6,670 nt of DNA from Thermoflexales bacterium. Its GTDB lineage: Bacteria; Chloroflexota; Anaerolineae; Fen-1058. This document shows positions 1 to 6,263 of this stretch, in pieces. The translations under genes and the position numbers were made by a program. Under the pieces are notes generated by a model. The model was given only the letters and a program-made list of their open reading frames with translations, had not been told where the DNA came from and ran no database searches. The stretch's first letter is position 1. Each line of letters starts with the position of its first letter. The DNA is taken from the NCBI GenBank assembly GCA_030834835.1, contig JAUQXD010000710.1, positions 1 to 6,670 on the forward strand. The letters run 5' to 3'.

Positions 1-42
1 GGCCGTGGCCGCGACCTGTTCGGCCTTGAAGAGGAAATTTAG
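1..42 (+). CDS. nusA: C-terminal tip of probable transcription termination/antitermination factor NusA (partial)
   Basis: Frame 1 is open from the left edge and ends at TAG 40-42, giving only the 13-residue tail GRGRDLFGLEEEI. That is too short to identify from sequence. The name rests on position: nusA directly precedes ylxR and infB in most bacteria that carry this operon, and an acidic, low-complexity end is compatible with NusA. NusA binds RNA polymerase and nascent RNA to control pausing, termination and antitermination. The coding strand and the short distance to ylxR (62 nt) fit one transcript. Another upstream gene cannot be excluded from 13 residues. Confidence 0.6.
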   Translation, partial: GRGRDLFGLEEEI

Positions 43-52
43 CTAATTAAAA

Positions 53-88
53 CCACGCCGTCGGGCTATTCCCTGTCTGGCGGCGTGG
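53..88 (+). other. Stem-loop between nusA and ylxR
   Basis: CCACGCCG at 53-60 is exactly complementary to CGGCGTGG at 81-88, and pairing continues inward to 66/75 through three G-U and three Watson-Crick pairs. The result is a continuous 14-bp stem with an 8-nt loop (67-74, TATTCCCT). The G-U pairs would be A-C mismatches in the opposite transcript, so the structure favours the + strand RNA. No U-run follows 88, so it is not a canonical intrinsic terminator. It ends 16 nt before the ylxR start and could attenuate, be processed, or shield the ylxR start region. Any role is inference. Confidence 0.6.
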
Positions 89-104
89 CGATGTCTGGCT
101 GATA

Positions 105-410
105 ATGGCTGGCAAGCACATTCCACAGCGCACGTGCATCAGTTGCAGGCAGGTGCAGGGCAAGCGCCAAATGGTGCGCGTGGTTCGAGCCGCGAACGGG
201 CAAGTGTGTGTTGACCCGACCGGCAAACGACCCGGCCGCGGTGCGTATGTGCATGCCAGTTCGGAATGTTGGCAATTAGCCTTAGCCGGAGGGCGACTCG
301 CTCACGCGCTGAAAGTGCCGCAGATCGGTGAGGCCGATCGGGCTGAGCTGCAGGCTTTCGCCGCAGCACTGCCAAACGACAATGAATCCGCTACCGGGCG
401 CCGTGACTAA
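105..410 (+). CDS. ylxR: YlxR family RNA-binding protein (RnpM-like)
   Basis: This 101-residue protein has the YlxR (COG2740) signatures: RTCISCR at residues 9-15, the basic stretch GKRQMVRVVR at 19-28, and the near-invariant GRGAYVH at 44-50, followed by a Cys at 55. The family has a small alpha/beta fold with a basic groove and is thought to bind RNA; the Bacillus subtilis member has been described as a modulator of RNase P. Its place between nusA and infB is the classic one. The L7Ae-like gene ylxQ, often found next in Firmicutes, is absent; a 151-nt spacer lies there instead. The only upstream in-frame ATG (91) meets a stop after two sense codons, so ATG 105 is the first workable ATG. No clear Shine-Dalgarno is seen; the 53-88 hairpin lies just upstream. 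The last ~15 residues are polar and probably disordered. Confidence 0.93.
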   Translation: MAGKHIPQRTCISCRQVQGKRQMVRVVRAANGQVCVDPTGKRPGRGAYVHASSECWQLALAGGRLAHALKVPQIGEADRAELQAFAAALPNDNESATGRRD

Positions 411-460
411 TTACATCGAACCGCCTTAAACGCCTCGCTCGCTGCCCCTCTCTCCGGGTC

Positions 461-491
461 GGTCGATCGAGTGCGAACGAATCGAGCGACC
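461..491 (+). other. Possible stem-loop in the infB leader
   Basis: The ylxR-infB spacer (411-561) is 151 nt, long for this operon. GGTCGATCGA at 461-470 pairs with TCGAGCGACC at 482-491 at 9 of 10 positions (one A-G mismatch) around an 11-nt loop. A competing 7-bp pairing joins 435-441 (TCGCTCG) to 483-489 (CGAGCGA), so two exclusive folds of the leader are possible. No U-run follows, so it is not an intrinsic terminator. The local richness in CGATCG-like words raises the chance of accidental pairing, hence the modest confidence. Confidence 0.35.
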
Positions 492-550
492 TGGCTTGCG
501 CCGTCGGCCAGTCAGTTTCATCGGCTGAGTGCGATGTCCGGCGCCCACCT

Positions 551-556
551 GGAGGT
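551..556 (+). promoter_or_regulatory. Strong Shine-Dalgarno for infB
   Basis: GGAGGT at 551-556, part of GGAGGTGA, lies 5 nt before ATG 562 and matches the 16S anti-SD closely. Bases 556-558 are TGA in the infB frame, so an in-frame stop sits inside the ribosome binding site and blocks any upstream extension; this fixes the infB start. It is the clearest Shine-Dalgarno in the window. Confidence 0.9.
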
Positions 557-561
557 GAGGC

Positions 562-2337
562 ATGTCCGCAAAAATCGTAGAAATCCCCAGTAATCTGTCG
601 GTGCGCGATCTCGCAGCGCGCGTCAAAGTCAGCCCCATCAACATCATCCGCGAATTGATGAACAATGGCGTTATGGCCAACATCAATCAGCAGATCGATT
701 ACGACACGGCCGCCATTGTGCTGCAAGGGCTGGGCTTTGAACCGCACGAAGAAAAGAAGCAGGAAGAAGTCTCGTCGGAAGATTTGTCCGGCACATTGTG
801 GAACCGGCTGTACGCCAAAGAAGACCCGGCCAAACTCAAGCCCCGACCGCCCGTCGTCACCGTCATGGGCCACGTCGATCACGGCAAGACCTCGTTGCTC
901 GACGTGATACGGCACACCAATGTCGTCGCCGGTGAAGCCGGCGGTATCACACAGCACATCGGCGCGTATCAGGTCGATCACAACGGGCGCAAGATCACGT
1001 TTCTGGACACCCCCGGCCACGAGGCCTTTACTGCGATGCGGGCGCGTGGCGCGCAGGTTACCGACCTGGCCGTGCTGGTGGTGGCCGCCGACGACAGCGT
1101 GATGCCGCAGACCAAAGAGGCCATCGCGCACGCGCATGCCGCGCATGTGCCCATCATCGTCGCTCTCAACAAGATCGACAAACCCAACGCCAATCCTGAT
1201 CGCGTGAAGAACGACTTGAACACAGCCGGCGTCGTCATTGACGAGTTCGGCGGCGATGTGTTGTGCGTGCCCGTCTCGGCCAAGAAGAAGCAGGGTATTG
1301 AGGATCTGCTCGAAGCGATTTTGCTGGTGGCCGACTCGCGCGAGATCAAAGCGAATCCCGATCGGCTGGCGGTAGGCGCGGTGGTTGAAGGCCGGCTCGA
1401 CAAGGCGCTCGGTTCCGTCGCCACGATTCTGGTGCAGAACGGCACACTCAAGGTCGGCGATGGCATCATCGTGGGCAACATTTCGGGCCGCATCCGCACC
1501 ATGCAAGACGATAAAGGCAAGCCCATTCAGAAGGCCCTGCCCTCGACACCTGTGCTGATTTCCGGCCTGGCGGGCGTGCCGGCCGCCGGCGATACCTTTG
1601 AAGCCGTTAAGGACGAGAAGACCGCCAAGGCCATGATCGCCAGCCGGCTGTCCGCCCTGGCCGAAGCCACGCCGACTGCGCACCGGGTTCTGTCACTCAA
1701 CGATCTCTTCAGCCGCGTTCAGGCGGGCGAAGTGAAAGAACTGCCCCTCATCTTGAAAGCCGACGTTCAAGGCTCGATCGAACCGATCGTCAACCAACTC
1801 GATAAGCTCAGCAACGCCGAAGTGAAATTGAAGGTGCTGCACACCGGCACCGGCACGATTGGCGAGAACGACGTATCACTGGCGATTGCCTCCGGCGCGA
1901 TCGTCATCGGCTTCAACGTCGAGGTGGACGAGCAGGGCCGCCGCCTGGCCGACTCGGAAGGCGTGGACATCCGCAAGTACAGCATCATCTACAAACTCAC
2001 CGACGATATTGAAAAAGCCATCAAGGGCATGCTGGATCCGGTGTACAAGGAAGTGATGCTGGGCACGGCTGAAGTGCGCGCGACGTTCAAGATCAAGAAC
2101 GCAGGCGTCATCGCCGGGTGCATGGTGCGCGACGGGCTTATTCAGCGCGGCGCCAGCGCCCGCCTGAAGCGCGGCAGCGAAGTCGTTCACGACAGCAGTA
2201 TCTCATCCCTCAAACACCTGAAGGATGACGTGAAAGAGGCCAAGACCGGCTTTGAATGCGGCATCACCCTGGCCAACTTCCAGGACTACAAAAAGGGCGA
2301 TTTAATCGAGTGCTACACGCAAGAGCGTGTGCAGTAG
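562..2337 (+). CDS. infB: Translation initiation factor IF-2
   Basis: IF2 is the GTPase that positions initiator fMet-tRNA on the 30S subunit and promotes 50S joining. The 591-residue protein has an IF2_N domain (about 3-57), a short charged linker (61-95), then a complete G domain: G1 GHVDHGKT (103-110), switch I GGIT (127-130), G3 DTPGHEAF (149-156), G4 NKID (203-206) and G5 SAK (239-241). Beta-barrel domain II follows (about 268-350), then domain III (about 395-480) and the fMet-tRNA-binding C2 domain (about 495-585), with the typical KDDVKEAKTGFECGI at 553-567. It is much shorter than the roughly 890-residue E. coli form because the long N-terminal extension is missing; all catalytic parts are present. 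The start is set by the Shine-Dalgarno at 551 and the in-frame stop at 556. rbfA follows after 9 nt. Confidence 0.99.
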   Translation: MSAKIVEIPSNLSVRDLAARVKVSPINIIRELMNNGVMANINQQIDYDTAAIVLQGLGFEPHEEKKQEEVSSEDLSGTLWNRLYAKEDPAKLKPRPPVVTVMGHVDHGKTSLLDVIRHTNVVAGEAGGITQHIGAYQVDHNGRKITFLDTPGHEAFTAMRARGAQVTDLAVLVVAADDSVMPQTKEAIAHAHAAHVPIIVALNKIDKPNANPDRVKNDLNTAGVVIDEFGGDVLCVPVSAKKKQGIEDLLEAILLVADSREIKANPDRLAVGAVVEGRLDKALGSVATILVQNGTLKVGDGIIVGNISGRIRTMQDDKGKPIQKALPSTPVLISGLAGVPAAGDTFEAVKDEKTAKAMIASRLSALAEATPTAHRVLSLNDLFSRVQAGEVKELPLILKADVQGSIEPIVNQLDKLSNAEVKLKVLHTGTGTIGENDVSLAIASGAIVIGFNVEVDEQGRRLADSEGVDIRKYSIIYKLTDDIEKAIKGMLDPVYKEVMLGTAEVRATFKIKNAGVIAGCMVRDGLIQRGASARLKRGSEVVHDSSISSLKHLKDDVKEAKTGFECGITLANFQDYKKGDLIECYTQERVQ

Positions 2338-2346
2338 GTTTTCAGC

Positions 2347-2733
2347 ATGAGTACCCGTCGTCAACAACGTGTCGCCGAACAAATCAAGATTGAACTGAGC
2401 CAACTCATCGAGCGTGAGATCGACGATCCGCGCCTGAACCTGATCAACATCACGGACTCCACCATCTCGTCCGACCTGCACGACGCGACAATTTACGTCA
2501 GCGCGCTGGCCGGCGAGTCAGTCAAGACCGAGGTGCTAGCCGGGCTGGAACATGCCCGCAATTTTCTGCGCCGCCGGCTGGGCCAGGAGATGAAACTGCG
2601 CATCGTGCCGGCGCTGCACTTTCGTTGGGATCGCTCGCTGGAAACCGGCGACCGTATCTCGCGGCTGATCGATCAGATTGAAGAGCAAGATCCACCATCC
2701 CACCCAGAGACGGGGATTGTTCCAGGCGCATGA
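2347..2733 (+). CDS. rbfA: 30S ribosome-binding factor RbfA
   Basis: RbfA is a small KH-type protein that binds the immature 30S subunit near the 5' end of 16S rRNA and assists late maturation and cold adaptation. The 128 residues match the family throughout: the N-terminal helix with RRQQRVAEQIKIELSQLI (4-21), EIDDPRL (24-30), the strand TISSDLHDATIYVSA (39-53), the helix LEHARNFLRRRLG (67-79) and the C-terminal strand LRIVPALHFRWDRS (83-96). The C-terminal tail (about 112-128) is Pro/Glu-rich and probably flexible. It starts 9 nt after the infB stop with no strong Shine-Dalgarno, so translation may depend on ribosomes leaving infB. Its TGA overlaps the nrnA start as ATGA. Confidence 0.97.
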   Translation: MSTRRQQRVAEQIKIELSQLIEREIDDPRLNLINITDSTISSDLHDATIYVSALAGESVKTEVLAGLEHARNFLRRRLGQEMKLRIVPALHFRWDRSLETGDRISRLIDQIEEQDPPSHPETGIVPGA

Positions 2734-3692
2734 ACTTGCCACCCGCCGATAGCGCCGCGCTGCTCCAGCACATCGAACGTGCGGCCACCGTTCTCCTTAT
2801 CACCCACGTCTCGCCCGACAGCGACGCGATTGGCAGTCTGCTGGGCGTGACTCATGCTCTGCGCAGCCTGGGCAAGACCGTCATACCCGCCTGTAGCGAT
2901 GCCCTGCGCGCTCGATTTGATATTCTCCCCGGTAATACCGAAGTCGTAACACACGCTGACGGCCCCTTTGATCTGGTAATGGCACTCGATTGCGGTGATG
3001 AAGCCCGCATGGGCAGCGTGTGGAGAGAATTGCCCGCGCCCCGCCCGATCCTCCTGAATCTCGATCATCACGTGACCAATACGCGCTTCGGTGAAATCAA
3101 CTGGGTCGATCCCTCGGCGACCTCGACCGCTGAAATCGTGCTGGAATTGATCGATCTGTTGAGCGTGCCGCTCACTAGCGACATTGCGCGCTGTCTGCTA
3201 TACGGCCTCACCGGCGATACACTGGGCTTTCGCACACCCAACACCACCCCACATCAGCTGCACGTCGCGCAGCGCTTAATGGAAGCGGGCGCCCCGCTGA
3301 CCGTGAGCATGGATCATCAATTTAACCGCCGCTCCCTGGCGCTGATTTGTTTGTGGGGCAAGGCCATCAACGCGCTGAAGGTCAAGGACCGTGTCATTTA
3401 CACCGCGATCAGCAAGGCCATGCGCGACGCGTGCGGCATGTCGGGGTCGGGCGACATCAGCCTGGCGAGCTTTCTGATCAGCGCCAACGAAGCCGATCGA
3501 TCCGCCGTGCTGATTGAGAAAGACGACGGCCAGGTGGAGATCAGCCTGCGCGCCAAACCGGGCTTCAACGTCTCGGATGCGGCCAAAACACTAGGCGGCG
3601 GCGGGCATCCGCTGGCGGCGGGCACGACGATCGACGGACCATTAGCCGATGCCACACAGCGCGTATTGGCCGCATTGAAACAACAGACGTAA
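2730..3692 (+). CDS. nrnA: DHH/DHHA1 phosphoesterase, bifunctional oligoribonuclease and pAp phosphatase NrnA
   Basis: The 320-residue protein has both NrnA domains with all the metal and substrate motifs. Motif I is HVSPDSDAIGS (26-36), motif II is ALDCGD with Asp87, the family signature DHH is at 112-114, and GLTGDTLGFRTPNT carries motif IV. The C-terminal DHHA1 domain ends with the glycine-rich substrate loop GGGGH (289-293) and PLAAG. NrnA enzymes are Mn-dependent, degrade 2- to 5-nt RNAs left by other RNases, and hydrolyse 3'-phosphoadenosine 5'-phosphate (pAp); they often stand in for Orn in bacteria that lack it. Motif I reads PDSDAIGS where PDGDA is usual, a mild change that keeps both Asp residues. 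The 4-nt ATGA overlap with rbfA implies translational coupling. A c-di-NMP-linear-dinucleotide preference is possible but cannot be judged from sequence. Confidence 0.93.
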   Translation: MNLPPADSAALLQHIERAATVLLITHVSPDSDAIGSLLGVTHALRSLGKTVIPACSDALRARFDILPGNTEVVTHADGPFDLVMALDCGDEARMGSVWRELPAPRPILLNLDHHVTNTRFGEINWVDPSATSTAEIVLELIDLLSVPLTSDIARCLLYGLTGDTLGFRTPNTTPHQLHVAQRLMEAGAPLTVSMDHQFNRRSLALICLWGKAINALKVKDRVIYTAISKAMRDACGMSGSGDISLASFLISANEADRSAVLIEKDDGQVEISLRAKPGFNVSDAAKTLGGGGHPLAAGTTIDGPLADATQRVLAALKQQT

Positions 3693-3720
3693 TCAGTCAA
3701 CTGGTAATTGGTAAATCGGT
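3691..3720 (-). repeat. Left arm of a degenerate 8-bp tandem repeat, inverted relative to 4349-4396
   Basis: Read on the minus strand this stretch is four units starting with AC: ACCGATTT, ACCAATT (one base short), ACCAGTTG and ACTGATT. The same unit family, with the 8-bp ACCAGTTG unit identical, occurs in plus orientation at 4349-4396. AGTCAACTGGT at 3695-3705 is a perfect 11-bp inverted copy of ACCAGTTGACT at 4357-4367, and the match extends imperfectly to about 22-23 bp (3691-3712 with 4349-4370) with a one-base length difference. It begins inside the nrnA stop codon. The two arms bracket the unknown gene at 3782-4297. Confidence 0.7.
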
Positions 3721-3781
3721 TTCGGGCCGCCACCTGGCGACTGTACATTCTGAAAGCAAGAATCATATTGGCGAGTTGACA

Positions 3782-4297
3782 ATGAGCGTTCAGCTTGAAG
3801 GTCTACAGGCCACACTTCTTGAGGGCTCATCGCGAATGCCGTTTCACACTGATCTTCGGGCGGTGTTCAAGGCCTTTGGAGGACGCCAAGTTGAATTCAA
3901 TTGGCTACTAACAAATCTCGACTGCAATTTCTATCCACCTGAGTTTCAGTCAGACTTTCAACCAGTGCATCAAATTTGGTTATCCGGTGAAAAACTGACG
4001 AGGCTTGTCGAACAATACGCGATTCAATTTCACTGGGCGGTTTTGTCTGGTTTCGCTCCCCACGTAAACGTCGATCTCAATCATCTTGAAGTTGTGCCAT
4101 ATGCAGACGGCAATGAAACCTTGTGGGCAGCAGGCGCAAAAATCCAATATCCACTGGCTAAAGTTGAACTTGTGTGCTGGGATGGAAGCGCAACGCTTTT
4201 GCTAAGTTATGACGAAGACTTGACGGTACGCTTTCGGACATTTTTCCCAGAAGCAGTCGATCTTGATGTGTATAATCAGCAACATGCAATTCACTGA
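3782..4297 (+). CDS. Unknown small protein between nrnA and truB
   Basis: I do not recognise this 171-residue protein. It has no signal peptide or membrane segment, only two Cys and five Trp; the aromatic, alternating pattern (FNWLLTNLDCNFYPP, HQIWLSGEKL, HWAVLSGF, VELVCWDGSATLLLSYD) suggests a compact, sheet-rich cytoplasmic domain. The layout loosely recalls DUF2691-type or polymorphic-toxin immunity proteins, but that is an impression only. ATG 3782 was chosen because GGCGAG at 3770-3775 lies 6 nt upstream; an in-frame TTG at 3776 would add two residues. Lines of 60 nt sampled by hand give 40-48% GC against about 53-72% in neighbouring genes, and CGATCG, frequent elsewhere, is missing. Together with the inverted repeats around it and its absence from the usual nrnA-truB adjacency, this points to a late insertion. 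A weak TGTACA-N16-CATATT promoter match (3742-3769) might serve it. Confidence 0.75.
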   Translation: MSVQLEGLQATLLEGSSRMPFHTDLRAVFKAFGGRQVEFNWLLTNLDCNFYPPEFQSDFQPVHQIWLSGEKLTRLVEQYAIQFHWAVLSGFAPHVNVDLNHLEVVPYADGNETLWAAGAKIQYPLAKVELVCWDGSATLLLSYDEDLTVRFRTFFPEAVDLDVYNQQHAIH

Positions 4298-4301
4298 ACG
4301 C

Positions 4302-4338
4302 GCAAGACAACATCAGCCCGAACGGGCGTGTAGCTTGC
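4302..4338 (+). other. Imperfect stem-loop after the unknown gene
   Basis: Five nt after the stop, GCAAG (4302-4306) pairs with CTTGC (4334-4338), ACA (4307-4309) with TGT (4329-4331), and GCCC (4316-4319) with GGGC (4324-4327) around the tetraloop GAAC. Two unpaired stretches interrupt the stem. There is no U-run, so an intrinsic terminator is unlikely. It might protect the 3' end of the small gene's mRNA. The pairing is broken enough to be chance. Confidence 0.3.
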
Positions 4339-4348
4339 TGAGTCAGTT

Positions 4349-4396
4349 ACCAATCGACCAGTTGACTAATTTACCAATCTACCGACCTACCAACAC
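4349..4396 (+). repeat. Degenerate 8-bp tandem repeat (six units) abutting truB
   Basis: Six consecutive octamers run without a gap and all begin with AC: ACCAATCG, ACCAGTTG, ACTAATTT, ACCAATCT, ACCGACCT and ACCAACAC. In the last third the period drops to about 4 (ACCG, ACCT, ACCA). Only two bases separate the array from the truB ATG, so the whole ribosome-binding region of truB is repeat and contains no Shine-Dalgarno. The minus-strand counterpart lies at 3691-3720. Confidence 0.7.
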
Positions 4397-4398
4397 CT

Positions 4399-5292
4399 AT
4401 GTCTCCCACTGGCCTGCTCGTCATCGATAAACCAAGTCGCATTACGTCGCACGATGTGGTGCAGCGTGTGCGACGGGCGCTGCACGTCAAACAGGTCGGG
4501 CACACGGGCACGCTCGATCCGATGGCGACCGGCGTGCTGGTGATCTGCGTGGGCGTGGCGACGCGCGTGAGCGAGTATTTGCTGGGCCACGATAAAGCCT
4601 ATCGCGCGACGATTCGGCTGGGCGTGGAGACCGACACGTACGATGCCACCGGCGAAGTCGTGGCAACGCAGGTGGTGAATGTCGAGCGCGAAGCGTTAGA
4701 AGCGGCGCTGGCACAATTCGTCGGAGCGACGCAGCAGATGCCGCCGATGCACTCGGCCATCAAGCGCGACGGGCAGAAGCTATACGAGTTGGCGCGCGCC
4801 GGCATCGAGGTGGAACGCGAGTCGCGGCCGGTGATCATGCATACGATCGATCTGATCGATTATCAGTCGCCGGATGTCACCATCGACGTGCGCAGTTCGG
4901 CAGGCACGTACATCCGATCGCTGGCGCACGATCTGGGCGCGGTACTGGGCACGGGCGCGCATTTGATCGCTTTACGCCGCACGCTGGTCGGGCCGTTCGG
5001 GCTGGTTCAAGCGATCGGGTTGGCCGAGTTCGAAGCGGCAGCGCGTGATGGCAAAGGCAGTGACTATCTGCGATCGATCGACGAAGCGTTAAATGATTGG
5101 CCCAAAGTCATCGTCAGCGCCGCGCAGCGCCAGCGCGCCGTCACTGGCGGGCGCATCGAAGCGTTGGATTTGATCGGCACGCGCTGCCGCGCCTACGACG
5201 AGAGCGGCGAGTTGATCGCCCTGCTCACCTTCGATCAAAAGAAGCACTGGTGGCGCGCCGACAAAGTGCTAACAACAAACCTTGATCAATGA
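4399..5292 (+). CDS. truB: tRNA pseudouridine(55) synthase TruB
   Basis: TruB isomerises uridine 55 in the T-loop of nearly all elongator tRNAs and also acts as a tRNA folding chaperone. The 297-residue protein opens with GLLVIDKPSRITSHDVV (5-21) and has the catalytic motif GHTGTLDPMATGVL, with the nucleophilic aspartate at residue 40. Then come the substrate-binding KAYRATIRLGVETDTYDATG (about 65-84), MPPMHSAIKRDGQKLYELAR (about 114-133), and the active-site-closing RSSAGTYIRSLAHDLG (about 165-180). The C-terminal 60 residues (KVIVSAAQRQRAV to HWWRADKVL) form a TruB_C/PUA-like RNA-binding part; length is normal for the family. The ATG follows repeat DNA directly and lacks a Shine-Dalgarno, so translation initiation is unusual or weak. 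Its usual neighbour nrnA is displaced by 706 nt holding the unknown gene; ribF follows after 38 nt. Confidence 0.97.
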   Translation: MSPTGLLVIDKPSRITSHDVVQRVRRALHVKQVGHTGTLDPMATGVLVICVGVATRVSEYLLGHDKAYRATIRLGVETDTYDATGEVVATQVVNVEREALEAALAQFVGATQQMPPMHSAIKRDGQKLYELARAGIEVERESRPVIMHTIDLIDYQSPDVTIDVRSSAGTYIRSLAHDLGAVLGTGAHLIALRRTLVGPFGLVQAIGLAEFEAAARDGKGSDYLRSIDEALNDWPKVIVSAAQRQRAVTGGRIEALDLIGTRCRAYDESGELIALLTFDQKKHWWRADKVLTTNLDQ

Positions 5293-5294
5293 TC

Positions 5295-5326
5295 CTTGTC
5301 TACTTGTTTCCTTATCTACTCCTTTG
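5295..5326 (+). repeat. Degenerate 8-bp tandem repeat filling the truB-ribF spacer
   Basis: The 38-nt spacer is almost wholly four octamers: CTTGTCTA, CTTGTTTC, CTTATCTA and CTCCTTTG, all beginning with CT. It is pyrimidine-rich on the plus strand and leaves only AACT before the ribF ATG, so no Shine-Dalgarno is present. The unit differs from the one before truB, although the period is the same. Confidence 0.6.
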
Positions 5327-5330
5327 AACT

Positions 5331-6263
5331 ATGCGACTGATTCACTCACTTGAAGATGCTCAACTGACTGAAGAATCGGTAGTGACCATTGGCTCGTTTG
5401 ACGGTGTGCATCGCGGGCATCAGAGCCTCATCGCTGGAGTACGCGAGTCGGCGCTGAAGGCCAATCGGGCGGCAGTGGTGATGACGTTCTTTCCGCATCC
5501 CAGTGTCGTGCTGGGGCGTGCTCAGCCATTTTACCTGACCTCGCCGGAAGAGAAGCTGGTGCAGATCAACCAGACGGGCGTCGATCTGCTGATCGAGTGG
5601 CCGTTTACACCGGAGACGGCGCGCGTGCGCGCCGCCGAGTTTGTCGATCAACTGGTTGCGCGGCTGCACATGCGCGAGTTGTGGATCGGCCACGATTTTG
5701 CGCTGGGTTATCAGCGCGAAGGCAACGCCGAATTTCTGGCGAGGCTGGGTGAGACGCGCGGCTTCACGGTGAAGTCCGTCGAGCCGATCACCAACGACGG
5801 TGAAGTGATCAGCAGCAGCGGTATTCGTGCGGCGCTGAAGCAGGGCGATGTGGCGCACGCTGCACGTTTGCTGGGCCGCTGGTTCCGTCTGAGCGGGCGG
5901 GTGGTGGCCGGCGACGGCCGCGGGCGCACCATCGGCATTCCCACCGCGAATCTCGATGTATGGCCGGAACATGCCGTGCCCGCCAACGGCGTCTATGCCT
6001 GCCGCGCGTGGGTGGGCCACATTCCGCACGCCGCGGCGATCAACATCGGCACGCGTCCCACGGTAACCAATCAGACGCAGCGCACCATCGAGGCGCACCT
6101 GCTCGACTTCGACAAAGACCTGTACGGCATCAATGTCACGCTGGATTTTGTAGCCTTTTTGCGCGGCGAGCAGAAATTCAACGGGATAGCCGAACTGGTG
6201 GCGCAGATCAATCGGGACGTGGCGCGCACCCGCGAAATGAGTCGTGAATTCCGTAGTGCATAA
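5331..6263 (+). CDS. ribF: Bifunctional riboflavin kinase/FAD synthetase RibF
   Basis: RibF phosphorylates riboflavin to FMN and adenylylates FMN to FAD in the cytoplasm. The 310 residues contain both modules. The N-terminal nucleotidyltransferase-like FAD synthetase has GSFDGVHRGHQ (21-31), TFFPHP (52-57), IGHDFALGYQREGN (119-132) and the ISSSGIR motif (160-166). The C-terminal riboflavin kinase has GRVVAGDGRGRTIGIPTANL (189-208) with the PTAN substrate and Mg site, NIGTRPT (238-244), and TIEAHLLDFDKDLYG (252-266) with the likely catalytic base Glu254. Every key residue is in place and the length is typical. No FMN riboswitch is apparent in the 38-nt leader, and no Shine-Dalgarno. The last codon and stop lie inside the first unit of the following heptamer repeat. 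The next gene encodes a member of an FAD-using family, a sensible functional neighbour. Confidence 0.97.
   Translation: MRLIHSLEDAQLTEESVVTIGSFDGVHRGHQSLIAGVRESALKANRAAVVMTFFPHPSVVLGRAQPFYLTSPEEKLVQINQTGVDLLIEWPFTPETARVRAAEFVDQLVARLHMRELWIGHDFALGYQREGNAEFLARLGETRGFTVKSVEPITNDGEVISSSGIRAALKQGDVAHAARLLGRWFRLSGRVVAGDGRGRTIGIPTANLDVWPEHAVPANGVYACRAWVGHIPHAAAINIGTRPTVTNQTQRTIEAHLLDFDKDLYGINVTLDFVAFLRGEQKFNGIAELVAQINRDVARTREMSREFRSA

Noticed and set aside
391..1683. 430-codon open frame on the minus strand across ylxR end, leader and infB
   Set aside because: It lies antisense to the highly conserved infB G domain, its translation is low-complexity Gly/His/Arg/Asp-rich without recognisable motifs, and GC-rich codon bias opens such frames by chance.
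3742..3769. Promoter for the unknown gene (TGTACA, 16 nt, CATATT)
   Set aside because: Only four of six matches in each box; such matches are common in AT-richer DNA, so it is not listed as a feature.
3776..3781. TTGACA as a -35 box
   Set aside because: No acceptable -10 hexamer lies 16-18 nt downstream, and that position is inside the coding region.
4316..4327. GCCCG-AA-CGGGC as an intrinsic terminator
   Set aside because: The stem is only 4-5 bp and no U-run follows.
4291..4350. Integron attC-like site after the unknown gene
   Set aside because: ACTGAAC near 4292-4298 is one base off RYYYAAC and a hairpin follows, but no GTTRRRY core is found downstream and no integrase is present; the stem is also poorly matched.
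3691..4396. CRISPR-like array from the spacer repeats
   Set aside because: The units are contiguous 7-8 bp and degenerate, with no spacers between them and no cas genes.
5293..5330. FMN riboswitch upstream of ribF
   Set aside because: The 38-nt spacer is too short and is tandem repeat; no conserved RFN core is seen.
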